This document shows positions 9,701-17,048 of a stretch of DNA of 64,000 nt, piece by piece; positions within the stretch are counted from its first letter, which is position 1, and every line of letters begins with the position of its first letter. The notes below the pieces were generated by a model that had not been told where the DNA came from, ran no database searches, and saw only the letters and a program-made list of their open reading frames with translations. The stretch is from Granulicella cerasi (GTDB lineage Bacteria > Acidobacteriota > Terriglobia > Terriglobales > Acidobacteriaceae), in assembly GCF_025685575.1 (NCBI RefSeq), contig NZ_JAGSYD010000003.1, positions 434,001 to 498,000 of the forward strand, read 5' to 3'. The position numbers were made by a program, and so were the translations under genes.

Positions 9701-10319
9701 GGAGGCCGTTCACCGAAAGCGCCGCACCGCCAGAATCCTTATAGCGGAAGGTTTCGACCGAGCCACCCTGGCCCGACGCGCCCGAACCCGGAGCGCCGCG
9801 AGTCACGCCCGGCATGAGCGTTGCGAACTGGGTGAAGTTACGACCGTTCACCGGGAGGTCCACTACCTGCTTGCCCTCGATGACGCCACCGGTCGAGGAC
9901 GTGGAGGTGTCCACCACGGGGGCTGCGTCGGTCACATCAACGGTCGTGGTCGAGCCGCCGGTGACCAGCTTGAAGGAAACCGTCTGAACCTGCTGCACCT
10001 GCAGTTCGAACGCCTGCTTCTGCGCCGTGAAGCCGGGCATCTCGATCTGGATCGAGTAATGACCGCGCATCTCTGCCGGGAAGGTGAATTCACCGGCGGA
10101 ACCGGTGGTGCGCGTTTCCTTGGCGCCCGTCTCAACATTCAGGAGCGTGACGGTCGCGCCCGGGAGCAAAGCACCGGTAGTGTCGGTCGCCGTTCCCACG
10201 ATGCGGCCCGTGTCGCTCTGCGCGTGCAGGAGTCCGGCTCCCGCAACGCTGAGCGTGGCTGCCAGCGCGAGACGACCAGCGGTCGTCAGCATCCGGCTCT
10301 TGGAAAAAAGAGATTGCAT
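6789..10319 (-). CDS. TonB-dependent outer-membrane receptor, Oar-like with carboxypeptidase-regulatory domain
   Basis: 1176 residues. A signal peptide ends at LLHAQSDTG and is followed by a carboxypeptidase-regulatory-like beta-sandwich (GRIVGTATDTTGALLPGATV). A plug domain follows (KQVVDLPVNGRNFTQFATLMPGV, then NGLRQQANNFLLDGVDNNDA), then a long 22-strand barrel rich in Tyr/Asn/Gly ending in the aromatic C-terminus ELGFRLSF. The ATG at 10319 has GGAGG 7 nt upstream; an in-frame upstream start would precede that site. Such receptors import bulky substrates by TonB-driven transport, and the amylase downstream and GH31 nearby make maltooligosaccharide a likely but unproven substrate. No SusD-type lipoprotein is adjacent. 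Confidence 0.9.
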   Translation of the reverse strand: MQSLFSKSRMLTTAGRLALAATLSVAGAGLLHAQSDTGRIVGTATDTTGALLPGATVTLLNVETGAKETRTTGSAGEFTFPAEMRGHYSIQIEMPGFTAQKQAFELQVQQVQTVSFKLVTGGSTTTVDVTDAAPVVDTSTSSTGGVIEGKQVVDLPVNGRNFTQFATLMPGVTRGAPGSGASGQGGSVETFRYKDSGGAALSVNGLRQQANNFLLDGVDNNDALVNTIIFFAPPEAVQEFRVNTSVAPAEFGRAGGAIVNTSIKSGTNQIHGSAFGLYRSAAFDANPSYFSPTSAKPAFQKKTFGGSIGFPIFKDKLFFFADYQGQRAKLPQSAGFVTVPTARMRTGDFGELLGLGTTTLPTSSLTGCGAYTTVHGLTVTTQAQLNASVDNGAIFDPATCAQFGTVAAPNVIPANRQNTAAINYFNAYDLPTRAGVLQNFYTVRSSLLNYNDFDARIDYHATAKDAFFVRFSYAQDDNPINSEFSKLPAGYGSGNNVTRPRGGAFGYTRVFTSNLVNEFRFGYNKDIYGYIPPFFGTNVSSALGIVNANRNALTSGGALIGGSSSEIEYTGDGGPYTVPQHTMQFADSLTWIHKSHTIKFGVNFINREVDFFQGNDGKGFFQIGGPNYPGTGRFTGYETSELVSGFTDYVIGPASNFFYTKSIEDGFYVQDDWKITPRLTLNIGVRYDIYTSPYESNNNQANYDIASGTLFAAGQNGHSRSLVNTDKNNVAPRIGFAYDVFGNGKTAIRGGYGIFYFLDRGGVGNQLSNNPGYNGTYSYLATQGYRVTLTGQVAQNTNNSSAAQSALPLPSAQPSAALLANPGTATVIAVLPNNQNSQIQQFNLQVQQAVDRYTSVTASYVGTTSQHLMTWFNANNPYLGGNGQASTVGGAYYPTRGTITEACACGSSNYSGLQMGVTRNMPNGLTLTGAYTWSHTLDNSNGSGNGSGRIQINSNGQPDFRDNYGNSEQDIRHSFVASATYKLPFGRGQKFGANVPWYIDEIIGGWQVNPLYTLQSGSPFDFSTSGANNLSDNRPDVLSYQPAARHRLGGSSSATTNLVYFTGTFTTPPTSAAGGYARVGNISRNKYYGPGYNDLDLSAFKGFHITQRVNAEFRAQAFNLFNHPQFSNPDATIHDGATSGANYVVSSVNNVGGFGTISGIRYESQREVELGFRLSF

Positions 10320-10596
10320 TTTGTTGCCTCCAAAATAGGGCTGCAAAGAAGTGCGTCTCCGGTCTCTCGTCCCCTTCATCTAACTGAGGGGTACGGACTG
10401 AGTCCTCTCTGCAACGGGAGCAACCTTCCGTGTTCTTGCAAGATCAGCGCAACCCACAGAGGCGCGTTTTTGTTTCAATTTTTCATCAACAGATAAGTCA
10501 TTTCTTTTCAACTATTTATATGTTGACTTTCTGCGCGCTTCGCCTCCAAAAGGCGAAGTGTTATCGTTGTGGCTGCGGAATTGCCGCCCCTTTGCC
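10320..10596. promoter_or_regulatory. Divergent intergenic control region (TonB receptor / regulator)
   Basis: 277 bp between divergently transcribed genes, AT-rich from about 10465 to 10530. It must hold the promoters of both. An 8-bp hairpin (CTTCGCCT / AGGCGAAG, 10538-10558) ends at an in-frame GTG that is an alternative start for the regulator, so it may be an operator or may mask a ribosome site. No convincing sigma-70 boxes were picked. Confidence 0.4.
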
Positions 10597-12828
10597 ATGC
10601 CACATTCGCAGGACAACTCGCGACTCAGCTTCGGACTTTTCGAGGTCGACCTCTCCAGTGGAGAGCTGTGGAAGGCGGGTTTTCGCATCAAGCTTCAAAG
10701 CCAACCCTTCAAAGTACTGACCTGTTTGCTGGAGCGTCCGGGCCAAGTGGTGACCCGGGAAGAGTTACAGGAACGCCTCTGGGGTAAGGATACGGTCGTT
10801 GACTTCGACCATTCGCTTGGCACGGCGGTCAATAAGATCCGCGAAGCACTGGGTGATTCCGCAGACAATCCGCGCTTTGTGGAGACTCTGGCGCGGCGCG
10901 GCTATCGTTTCGTGGCGCCGGTGACGCGGATCAACATGCCGGTGCCGGCGATCGCAGAGGAGCCGGTCACAGACTTCACCTTGATCGAGCAAACTCTTTC
11001 TCCTCAAGAAGTTAGCCACTCCGTAGCGGGACCGATGGAGACATCCCAAGCGGCTGTGACCGTCCTGGAAGCGCCAGTCGTTGAAGTCGCTCAGGCGCGA
11101 CAATCCATCGATTTTCTGCCCTGGATCGCCGCAACCTTCGTCGTGGTGCTCGCGCTTTTCAGCGGATATATCGTGGGGCGCGGACATGGGTCTTCAGCGC
11201 CTCCGCATATCGTGCAAATCACGCACAGCGGCCACTTAGCACCCCTTGATAAGTCCACGGAGAACTTTTCGGCTGCGGTAACGGACGGGCCGTATTTGTA
11301 TGCCCCGATGCTGGAAAGTGGTCGTTTTGGGCTCGCTGCGATTGAAATCGCGGGGGGAAACAGCATTCCTTTGCAGATTCCGTCGGATGTTCCCGGGCCT
11401 ACGCTCGGCGACATCTCCCCGGACGGCTCGCACCTGCTGGTACGCGACCATCTGTCGCCGGATTCCGAGCAGCCACTCTGGATCGTGCCCCCGATCGGTG
11501 GCTCCGCGCAGCGGGTTGGAAGCGTCCTGGCCCATGACGCTACGTGGATGCCGGACGGTGTGAACATCCTTTATGCGAACGGGAATGACCTTTACACCGC
11601 GCGCATCAACGGCGGCGCGCCGCAGAAGTTCGCTTCCCTGCCCGGCCGGGCCTACTGGATGCGTTGGAGCCCCGGCGGAAAGCTGCTGCGCTTCACGGTC
11701 ATCGATACGCTGTCGCACACCGTGGGCATCTACGAGCTATCTCAGGCCGACCATACCGCTAAGCGCATTTTGACGGGTTTCTCGCAGCCATCGAGCGAAT
11801 GCTGCGGCGTTTGGATGGCTGACGGCTCCTCGTACATTTTTCAGAGCAGCCACGGCGGCAGCGAAAACCTCTGGCAACTTGCTGGAAACAATACAACTTC
11901 TCCCCGCCAGATTACAGACGGGCCGCTTCAGTTCCAATCGCCGGTAGCCTCGCGGACCGGGCATACTATCTATTTTCAAGGCGTGGATGCCCGCTCGGAG
12001 ATGCTGCGCGTCTCGGCGTCAGGCGATCTGGTCCCGGAAAGCTCGTTCCTCGCAAATGCTGTACGCGTGGACTACTCGCGCGACGGAAACTGGGTCGCCT
12101 GGGTGGACATCAATGGCCTGCTCTGGCGGGCGAGGACGAATGGCAGCGAGCGACTGCAGCTCTCGCCGGACGGCACCTTTGTCTTTATGGCGCGTTGGTC
12201 GCCGGATGGGAACCGTCTTGCCCTGATGGCGCGCGAGCCCGGTAAAGCCTGGAAAATCTATGTGATGCCAGCGGCGGGCGGTGAATTCCAGCCGCTGCTG
12301 AATGAAGATCGCAACGAGGCAGACCCGACCTGGCTACCGGATGGGAAGACGCTCGTGTTCGGGCGCCTGAATGATCTGCTCGGTAAAGAGAGTGCCGAGC
12401 GCGGCCTCTACCTGCTGCACGTGGATACACGTCAGGTTGAGCAACTCCCTGATTCTGCCGGCCTGTTCAGCCCTCGCACCTCGCCGGATGGCCGTTACAT
12501 CGCGGCGATGACGCTGAATCAAAAAGAGTTGCGTATCTTTGATCTGGGTCAGCGCACCTGGAAGACGTTGGCGACCAACTCCGCAGCCGACCCTTTCTGG
12601 GCACCGGACAGCAAGTCGGTTTACGTACATGCATCGCTTGACCCGAGTCAGCCGATCGAACGCATCTCCGTTCCGGATGGCACGATCAAGGTGCTAGTGC
12701 GGTTGTCGGACTCGCGTGCGCAGGGCGCGGTCGATTTCATCTTCGGAGGGGTGACTCCCGATGGAATCCCGCTTGTACGCTCCCGGGTCTTCACGGGAAA
12801 CCTCTTCTCGCTGGACCTCGATAAGTAG
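10597..12828 (+). CDS. Membrane one-component regulator: winged-helix DNA-binding domain, one TM, TolB-like propeller
   Basis: 743 residues from the ATG at 10597 (a GTG at 10558 is possible; neither has a clear ribosome site). Residues about 8-107 are a Trans_reg_C/OmpR-type winged helix (FGLFEVDLSSGELWKAG to RRGYRFVAPV). One hydrophobic segment at about 173-194 (FLPWIAATFVVVLALFSGYIVG) follows a linker. The rest is a WD40/TolB-like beta-propeller with repeated SPDG-type turns (DISPDGSHLL, RWSPDGNRLAL, WLPDGKTLVFGR, TSPDGRYIAAM). This is the CadC-like topology: DNA-binding domain inside, sensor outside. It is divergent from a TonB receptor and upstream of GH31, so it likely senses or controls carbohydrate uptake. 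The ligand is unknown. Confidence 0.85.
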   Translation: MPHSQDNSRLSFGLFEVDLSSGELWKAGFRIKLQSQPFKVLTCLLERPGQVVTREELQERLWGKDTVVDFDHSLGTAVNKIREALGDSADNPRFVETLARRGYRFVAPVTRINMPVPAIAEEPVTDFTLIEQTLSPQEVSHSVAGPMETSQAAVTVLEAPVVEVAQARQSIDFLPWIAATFVVVLALFSGYIVGRGHGSSAPPHIVQITHSGHLAPLDKSTENFSAAVTDGPYLYAPMLESGRFGLAAIEIAGGNSIPLQIPSDVPGPTLGDISPDGSHLLVRDHLSPDSEQPLWIVPPIGGSAQRVGSVLAHDATWMPDGVNILYANGNDLYTARINGGAPQKFASLPGRAYWMRWSPGGKLLRFTVIDTLSHTVGIYELSQADHTAKRILTGFSQPSSECCGVWMADGSSYIFQSSHGGSENLWQLAGNNTTSPRQITDGPLQFQSPVASRTGHTIYFQGVDARSEMLRVSASGDLVPESSFLANAVRVDYSRDGNWVAWVDINGLLWRARTNGSERLQLSPDGTFVFMARWSPDGNRLALMAREPGKAWKIYVMPAAGGEFQPLLNEDRNEADPTWLPDGKTLVFGRLNDLLGKESAERGLYLLHVDTRQVEQLPDSAGLFSPRTSPDGRYIAAMTLNQKELRIFDLGQRTWKTLATNSAADPFWAPDSKSVYVHASLDPSQPIERISVPDGTIKVLVRLSDSRAQGAVDFIFGGVTPDGIPLVRSRVFTGNLFSLDLDK

Positions 12829-12945
12829 ATTGGCTGGCCGCAAGTAACTGTCAGCAATACATTTAACTGTTGACAACTAATTGATGCACGAAAGGCGACC
12901 GCTGCATTGCGATGATGCTGCAGCTTTAGGCCTCTTGGAGTGGTT

Positions 12946-15441
12946 ATGCGATATTTTGGTGCACTTTCTCTCGCCCTCGCTTCGGGCGCCTTCTCGGTCG
13001 CCCTGCTGGGCGCTCCGCTGGTCGCGCAGACTGCGCCCGCTTCTTCGGCTCACACCGCCTCCGGTTTGGAGGTGTCCGGTCCGCAATTGACGCTCCGCGT
13101 AGACGCACTGCGCGACGATGTGGTGCGCGTGAGGATGTTCCCGAACGGCCATCCGGCGGAGGATGCATCCTGGGCGGTGCTGCCCACGGCACGCACAGCA
13201 CGGGTGAAGGTCACCGCGACCCCGGAAGGCTTCCAGACGAGTAAGCTGCGTGTTTCTCTCGGCGCGGACCAGAAACTGACCGTCAGTGACCTTGCCGGGA
13301 ACGTGCTGCAGCAGGACGTTCTGCCGGTGCAGTGGACCGAGGACGGCTTCCGCGTCTTCAAGCAGAAGACGGAGGACGATCACTTCTTCGGACTCGGCGA
13401 CAAGATGGGGCCGCTCGACCGTGCGGGTGAAGCGTTCACCATGTGGAACACCGACATGTTCGGTTTCCAGGAGTCGACCGACCCGATCTACAAGTCGGTT
13501 CCCTTCTTCCTGGAGATGCACGGCGGTCGCACCATTGGCGTGCTCTTCGACAACACCTTCCGCACGTTCTTCGACTTTGGCCGCGAGCGCAATGACCGGT
13601 ACGTCTTCTCCGCGCCGAAGGGCCCGCTGGACTACTACGTGATGTACGGCCCGGAGCCGAAGCAGGTGGTCGAAGACTATGCGTGGCTGACCGGCCCGAC
13701 GCCGCTTCCGCCGCTCTGGTCGCTGGGCTTCCAGCAGTCGCGCTACTCGTACTATCCGCAGTCGATGGTGGAAGACGTGGCCGCGCATCTGCGCCGGGAC
13801 AAGATTCCCACCGACGTGCTCTGGCTCGACATCGACTTCCAATACAAGAACCGTCCGTTCACGGTCGACACGACGCAGTTTCCGGACATGAAGGGCCTGC
13901 TGACCGGACTTGAGAAGAACGGCTTCAAGACGATCCTGATCACCGATCTACACATTGCGCACGTCACCGACGGCAGCTATGCGCCGTACACGACCGGCCA
14001 CGCGGCGGACGCGTTCGTGAAGGAGAAGGGTGCGGAGTATGTCGGCCCCGTCTGGCCCGGCCCGGCGGTCTTCCCGGACTTCACGCAGGCTGCCTCGCGT
14101 AAGTGGTGGGGCACGAACTTCAAGGAATTCCTCGACGACGGCGCGGCTGGGTTCTGGAACGATATGAACGAGCCGGCGGTCTTCCGCTATCCGTCGAAGA
14201 CGATGCCCGATGATGTGGAGCACCGCATCGGCGGCAACGAAGCGCAGGGATTTTCGACGCGCACGGCGATGCATCCGGAGATCCACAACGTCTACGGCAT
14301 GGAGAACTCGCGCGCAACGATGGAAGGCCTGCTGACGCTGCGCCCCAACCTCCGCACCTTCGTGATGACGCGCGCGTCTTATGCGGGCGGCCAGCGTTAT
14401 GCGGTGACCTGGACCGGCGACAACTCCTCGACGTGGAACCACCTGCGCGAGACGACGCCGCAGTTGCTGAACCTGGGGCTTTCGGGCTTTGCGATGAGCG
14501 GTGCGGACGTCGGCGGCTTTGCCGGCTCGCCCTCGGCGGACCTGCTGACCAAGTGGCTGATGGTGGCGGCGTTCCAGCCGATTGACCGCGACCACTCGGC
14601 GAAGGGCACGAACCTGCACGAACCGTGGGTGGACGGCCCCGAGCACGAGGCGATCCGCAAGCGTTACATCGAAGAGCGCTACAAGCTGATGCCGTACCTC
14701 TACACGACTGCGGAGGAGATGTCGCGCACCGGCCTGCCGATCACGCGTCCGCTCTTCCTCGAGTTTCCGCACGCGACCACGGACAACCATCCGCTGGATA
14801 ACGACGGCCCGGGCGAGTTCATGTTCGGACCGAAGGTGCTGGTGGCGTTCAGCCCGTCGCCGGAAGAGGTCGCGCCCTACGTTGTGCACCTGCCCTCGGG
14901 CCTCTGGTACGACTACTGGACCGGCAAGAGCATCGACCGTCGTGGACCGATGGGCGCGGCGGACCATGAGATTCGCGATGCGAAGAGCGAGCTGCCGCCG
15001 ATCCTCGCCCAGCCGAAGCTCGATGAACTGCCGGTTTATGTGAAGGGCGGATCGATTGTTCCGATGGCTCCTCTGGTGCAGTCCACCAGCGAAAAGCCGA
15101 ACGGCCCGCTGACGCTGCGCATCTTCCCGCCGGCCCCCGGCGAGGCGTGCGATGGCGACGTCTACACGGACGACGGCCTCACCTTCAACTTCCGCAAGGG
15201 CGAGTTCTTCCGCCAGCACTTCACTTGCTCGGTGACGCCAGAGGGCGCGCTGACGGTGTCTTTGCAGGAAGCCGAGGGCCGCTACAAGCCGTGGTGGACC
15301 GAGCTTCGCCTCGAGGTTGTCGGCTCCAAGGCGGCAGCGGCAACCGAGGGCAGCAAGTCGCTCGCGCTTGAAAGCACGTCCCTGGGCAAGGCCGTGAGCC
15401 TCAAGGCCACGAACAAGCTCCGAACCGTTGTACTGCGCTAG
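12946..15441 (+). CDS. Secreted GH31 alpha-glucosidase (or alpha-xylosidase)
   Basis: 831 residues. A signal peptide (MRYFGALSLALASGAFSVAL to APLVAQTAPA) is followed by the N-terminal beta-sandwich, the catalytic barrel and two C-terminal beta domains. The GH31 nucleophile is Asp406 in GFWNDMNEPAVF and the acid/base is Asp492 in WTGDNSSTW; DVLWLDIDFQYKNRPFT is the other family hallmark. The enzyme removes terminal alpha-linked glucose or xylose from oligosaccharides in the periplasm or outside. The ATG at 12946 has GGAG 5 nt before it. A clear terminator follows the gene. The regulator gene upstream, on the same strand 117 bp away, may be cotranscribed. Confidence 0.92.
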   Translation: MRYFGALSLALASGAFSVALLGAPLVAQTAPASSAHTASGLEVSGPQLTLRVDALRDDVVRVRMFPNGHPAEDASWAVLPTARTARVKVTATPEGFQTSKLRVSLGADQKLTVSDLAGNVLQQDVLPVQWTEDGFRVFKQKTEDDHFFGLGDKMGPLDRAGEAFTMWNTDMFGFQESTDPIYKSVPFFLEMHGGRTIGVLFDNTFRTFFDFGRERNDRYVFSAPKGPLDYYVMYGPEPKQVVEDYAWLTGPTPLPPLWSLGFQQSRYSYYPQSMVEDVAAHLRRDKIPTDVLWLDIDFQYKNRPFTVDTTQFPDMKGLLTGLEKNGFKTILITDLHIAHVTDGSYAPYTTGHAADAFVKEKGAEYVGPVWPGPAVFPDFTQAASRKWWGTNFKEFLDDGAAGFWNDMNEPAVFRYPSKTMPDDVEHRIGGNEAQGFSTRTAMHPEIHNVYGMENSRATMEGLLTLRPNLRTFVMTRASYAGGQRYAVTWTGDNSSTWNHLRETTPQLLNLGLSGFAMSGADVGGFAGSPSADLLTKWLMVAAFQPIDRDHSAKGTNLHEPWVDGPEHEAIRKRYIEERYKLMPYLYTTAEEMSRTGLPITRPLFLEFPHATTDNHPLDNDGPGEFMFGPKVLVAFSPSPEEVAPYVVHLPSGLWYDYWTGKSIDRRGPMGAADHEIRDAKSELPPILAQPKLDELPVYVKGGSIVPMAPLVQSTSEKPNGPLTLRIFPPAPGEACDGDVYTDDGLTFNFRKGEFFRQHFTCSVTPEGALTVSLQEAEGRYKPWWTELRLEVVGSKAAAATEGSKSLALESTSLGKAVSLKATNKLRTVVLR

Positions 15442-15448
15442 CCTCCAG

Positions 15449-15482
15449 CGGCCGCGAGAGTCTTCGCGGCCGTCTTCTTTTG
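15449..15482 (+). terminator. Terminator after GH31 gene
   Basis: A 9-bp GC stem CGGCCGCGA / TCGCGGCCG (15449-15457, 15464-15472) with a 6-nt loop, followed by TCTTCTTTT. It starts 7 bp after the stop codon. Confidence 0.8.
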
Positions 15483-15562
15483 TCAAGAGATACACGTACC
15501 ATGTACCCTCATAGGCGTAGAACCAACGCAGTGTTCAAGGCAGTTTGAAGGAGTCTCTCCCC

Positions 15563-16990
15563 TTGGCAGTTCCTCTCCGCAATCCCAGCGCGCCCGGCTA
15601 CGGCGAAGATTACAACTCACGGACAGATTTTCGTGCCATGAGCATGGCGACCACGCTCATGTTTATGGTGGGCTTTCTCACCTGTCTGAATGACGTCATC
15701 ATCCCGCATCTGAAGTCGATCTTCGAACTCAGCTATACGGAAGCGATGCTCGTACAGTTCGCGTTCTTTACCTCGTACTTCGTCTTCAGCTACCCCGGTG
15801 GCATGCTGGTGGACAAGTATGGGTACAAGAAGACGATGGTCGCGGGCCTGCTCGTGATGGCTGCAGGTGCAGCGGGCTTCGTGCCTGCTTCGTACTTCGC
15901 GGTGTACATCATCTTCCTCGGCGCACTCATCATTCTCGCCGCCGGTATGACGATCGTGCAGGTTTCAGTGAATCCCTACGTCACTGTCATCGGCCCGGCG
16001 AACACCGCATCGAGCCGCCTCGTGCTCGCGCAGGCGTTCAACTCGGTCGGCACCTTCATCGCTCCGATCATCGGCGCACGCTTCATTCTGCGCGGCATCG
16101 GCCAGATGGAGCCGAACAAGCTTCACTCGCTGAGCGCGGCTGCGCTGCAGAGCTATCGCGAAGTGCAGGCTTCGTCTGTGCGTATGCCTTATATCGGCAT
16201 GGCGGCGGTGCTTGTGCTGCTGGCTGCGGCCCTTGCGGCGATCAAGCTGAAGACCACTACAGGCGTTTCGCAGCATACCCAGGACTTCCGTCCGGGTGCG
16301 TTTGCGGAAGCTCTCGACACGTCGCAAAGCATCTGGTCGAAGCCGTGGTTGATCGGCGGCGCGCTTGGCATCTTCACCTACGTGGGTGCAGAGGTTTCGA
16401 TCGGCTCCCTGCTCGTGAACTACATGGGCGAGAAGAGTATTGCGAACCTTCCTGAGAACCAGGCGGCGCAGTACCTGATGGTGTATTGGGGCGGCGCGAT
16501 GCTCGGTCGTTTCGTAGGCTCGGCGCTGCTGCAGAAGATCAAGACCGGCCTGCTGCTCGGCATTGTGGCGATCGTCGCTCTTGGACTCGTCATCACCAGC
16601 ATGAACTCGCACTCGTTCACGGGCGTCTACGGCACAACGAAGATCTTCGGCTATGTCGGCGGTCTCGCGGAGACGCTGGTTCCGCATTCGCTCGCGATGT
16701 GGGCCCTGCTGGCTGTCGGCTTCTGCAACTCGGTCATGTTCCCGTCGATCTTCACGATGGGCATTCAGGACCTTGGTTCGCTGACGAGCAAGGGTTCGAG
16801 CCTGATGATCGCCGCGATCGTCGGCGGTGCCATCATCCCGCTCGCTGTCGGCAAGCTGGCCGACCTACATGGACCGCAGCACGCACTCATCCTGCCGATC
16901 CTCTGCTACATCTACATCGGGTTCTATGGCCTGGCGAACCTTCGCCGTCCGCCGGCACACGATGGCCTGGTGGCGCTGTCGCAGGAGTAA
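15563..16990 (+). CDS. FucP-type major facilitator sugar permease
   Basis: About 475 residues with 12 predicted TM segments. MFMVGFLTCLNDVIIPHLKSIFELSYTEAM is written here only in part: FLTCLNDVIIPHLK and the following FELSYTEAMLVQFAFF match the fucose/glucose-galactose permease (FHS) family, as do YPGGMLVDKYGYKK and GMTIVQVSVNPYV. It would carry a hexose across the inner membrane with protons. The start is probably the TTG at 15563, because GAAGGAG sits about 9 nt before it; an in-frame TTG at 15545 overlaps that ribosome site. It lies 121 bp after GH31, separated by a terminator, and is likely the inner-membrane route for glucose, galactose or fucose released nearby. Confidence 0.88.
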   Translation: MAVPLRNPSAPGYGEDYNSRTDFRAMSMATTLMFMVGFLTCLNDVIIPHLKSIFELSYTEAMLVQFAFFTSYFVFSYPGGMLVDKYGYKKTMVAGLLVMAAGAAGFVPASYFAVYIIFLGALIILAAGMTIVQVSVNPYVTVIGPANTASSRLVLAQAFNSVGTFIAPIIGARFILRGIGQMEPNKLHSLSAAALQSYREVQASSVRMPYIGMAAVLVLLAAALAAIKLKTTTGVSQHTQDFRPGAFAEALDTSQSIWSKPWLIGGALGIFTYVGAEVSIGSLLVNYMGEKSIANLPENQAAQYLMVYWGGAMLGRFVGSALLQKIKTGLLLGIVAIVALGLVITSMNSHSFTGVYGTTKIFGYVGGLAETLVPHSLAMWALLAVGFCNSVMFPSIFTMGIQDLGSLTSKGSSLMIAAIVGGAIIPLAVGKLADLHGPQHALILPILCYIYIGFYGLANLRRPPAHDGLVALSQE

Positions 16991-17009
16991 CGCGGACCGC
17001 AACACAACC

Positions 17010-17046
17010 AGCGGCGCAGAGAGCTTTCTCTGCGCCGCTTCTCTTT
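17010..17046 (+). terminator. Terminator after the sugar permease, possibly bidirectional
   Basis: A perfect 13-bp stem AGCGGCGCAGAGA / TCTCTGCGCCGCT (17010-17022, 17027-17039) with loop GCTT, then TCTCTTT. The convergent gene on the other strand ends at 17049, so the hairpin may serve both. Confidence 0.85.
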
Positions 17047-17048
17047 GC

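Noticed and set aside
12840..12880. TGTCA...TGACA dyad and a TTGACA box between the regulator and GH31 genes
   Set aside because: No matching -10 box at a reasonable distance and arms of only five bases; too weak to annotate.
13948..15495. Minus-strand frame (515 codons) opposite the GH31 gene
   Set aside because: Arg-rich shadow without domains; the plus strand carries a complete GH31 enzyme with active-site residues.
15490..15525. GTAC-CAT-GTAC palindrome before the sugar permease compared with TGTAC-N6-GTACA before galM
   Set aside because: The half-sites share only GTAC and the spacers differ (3 and 6 nt), so a common regulator cannot be argued.
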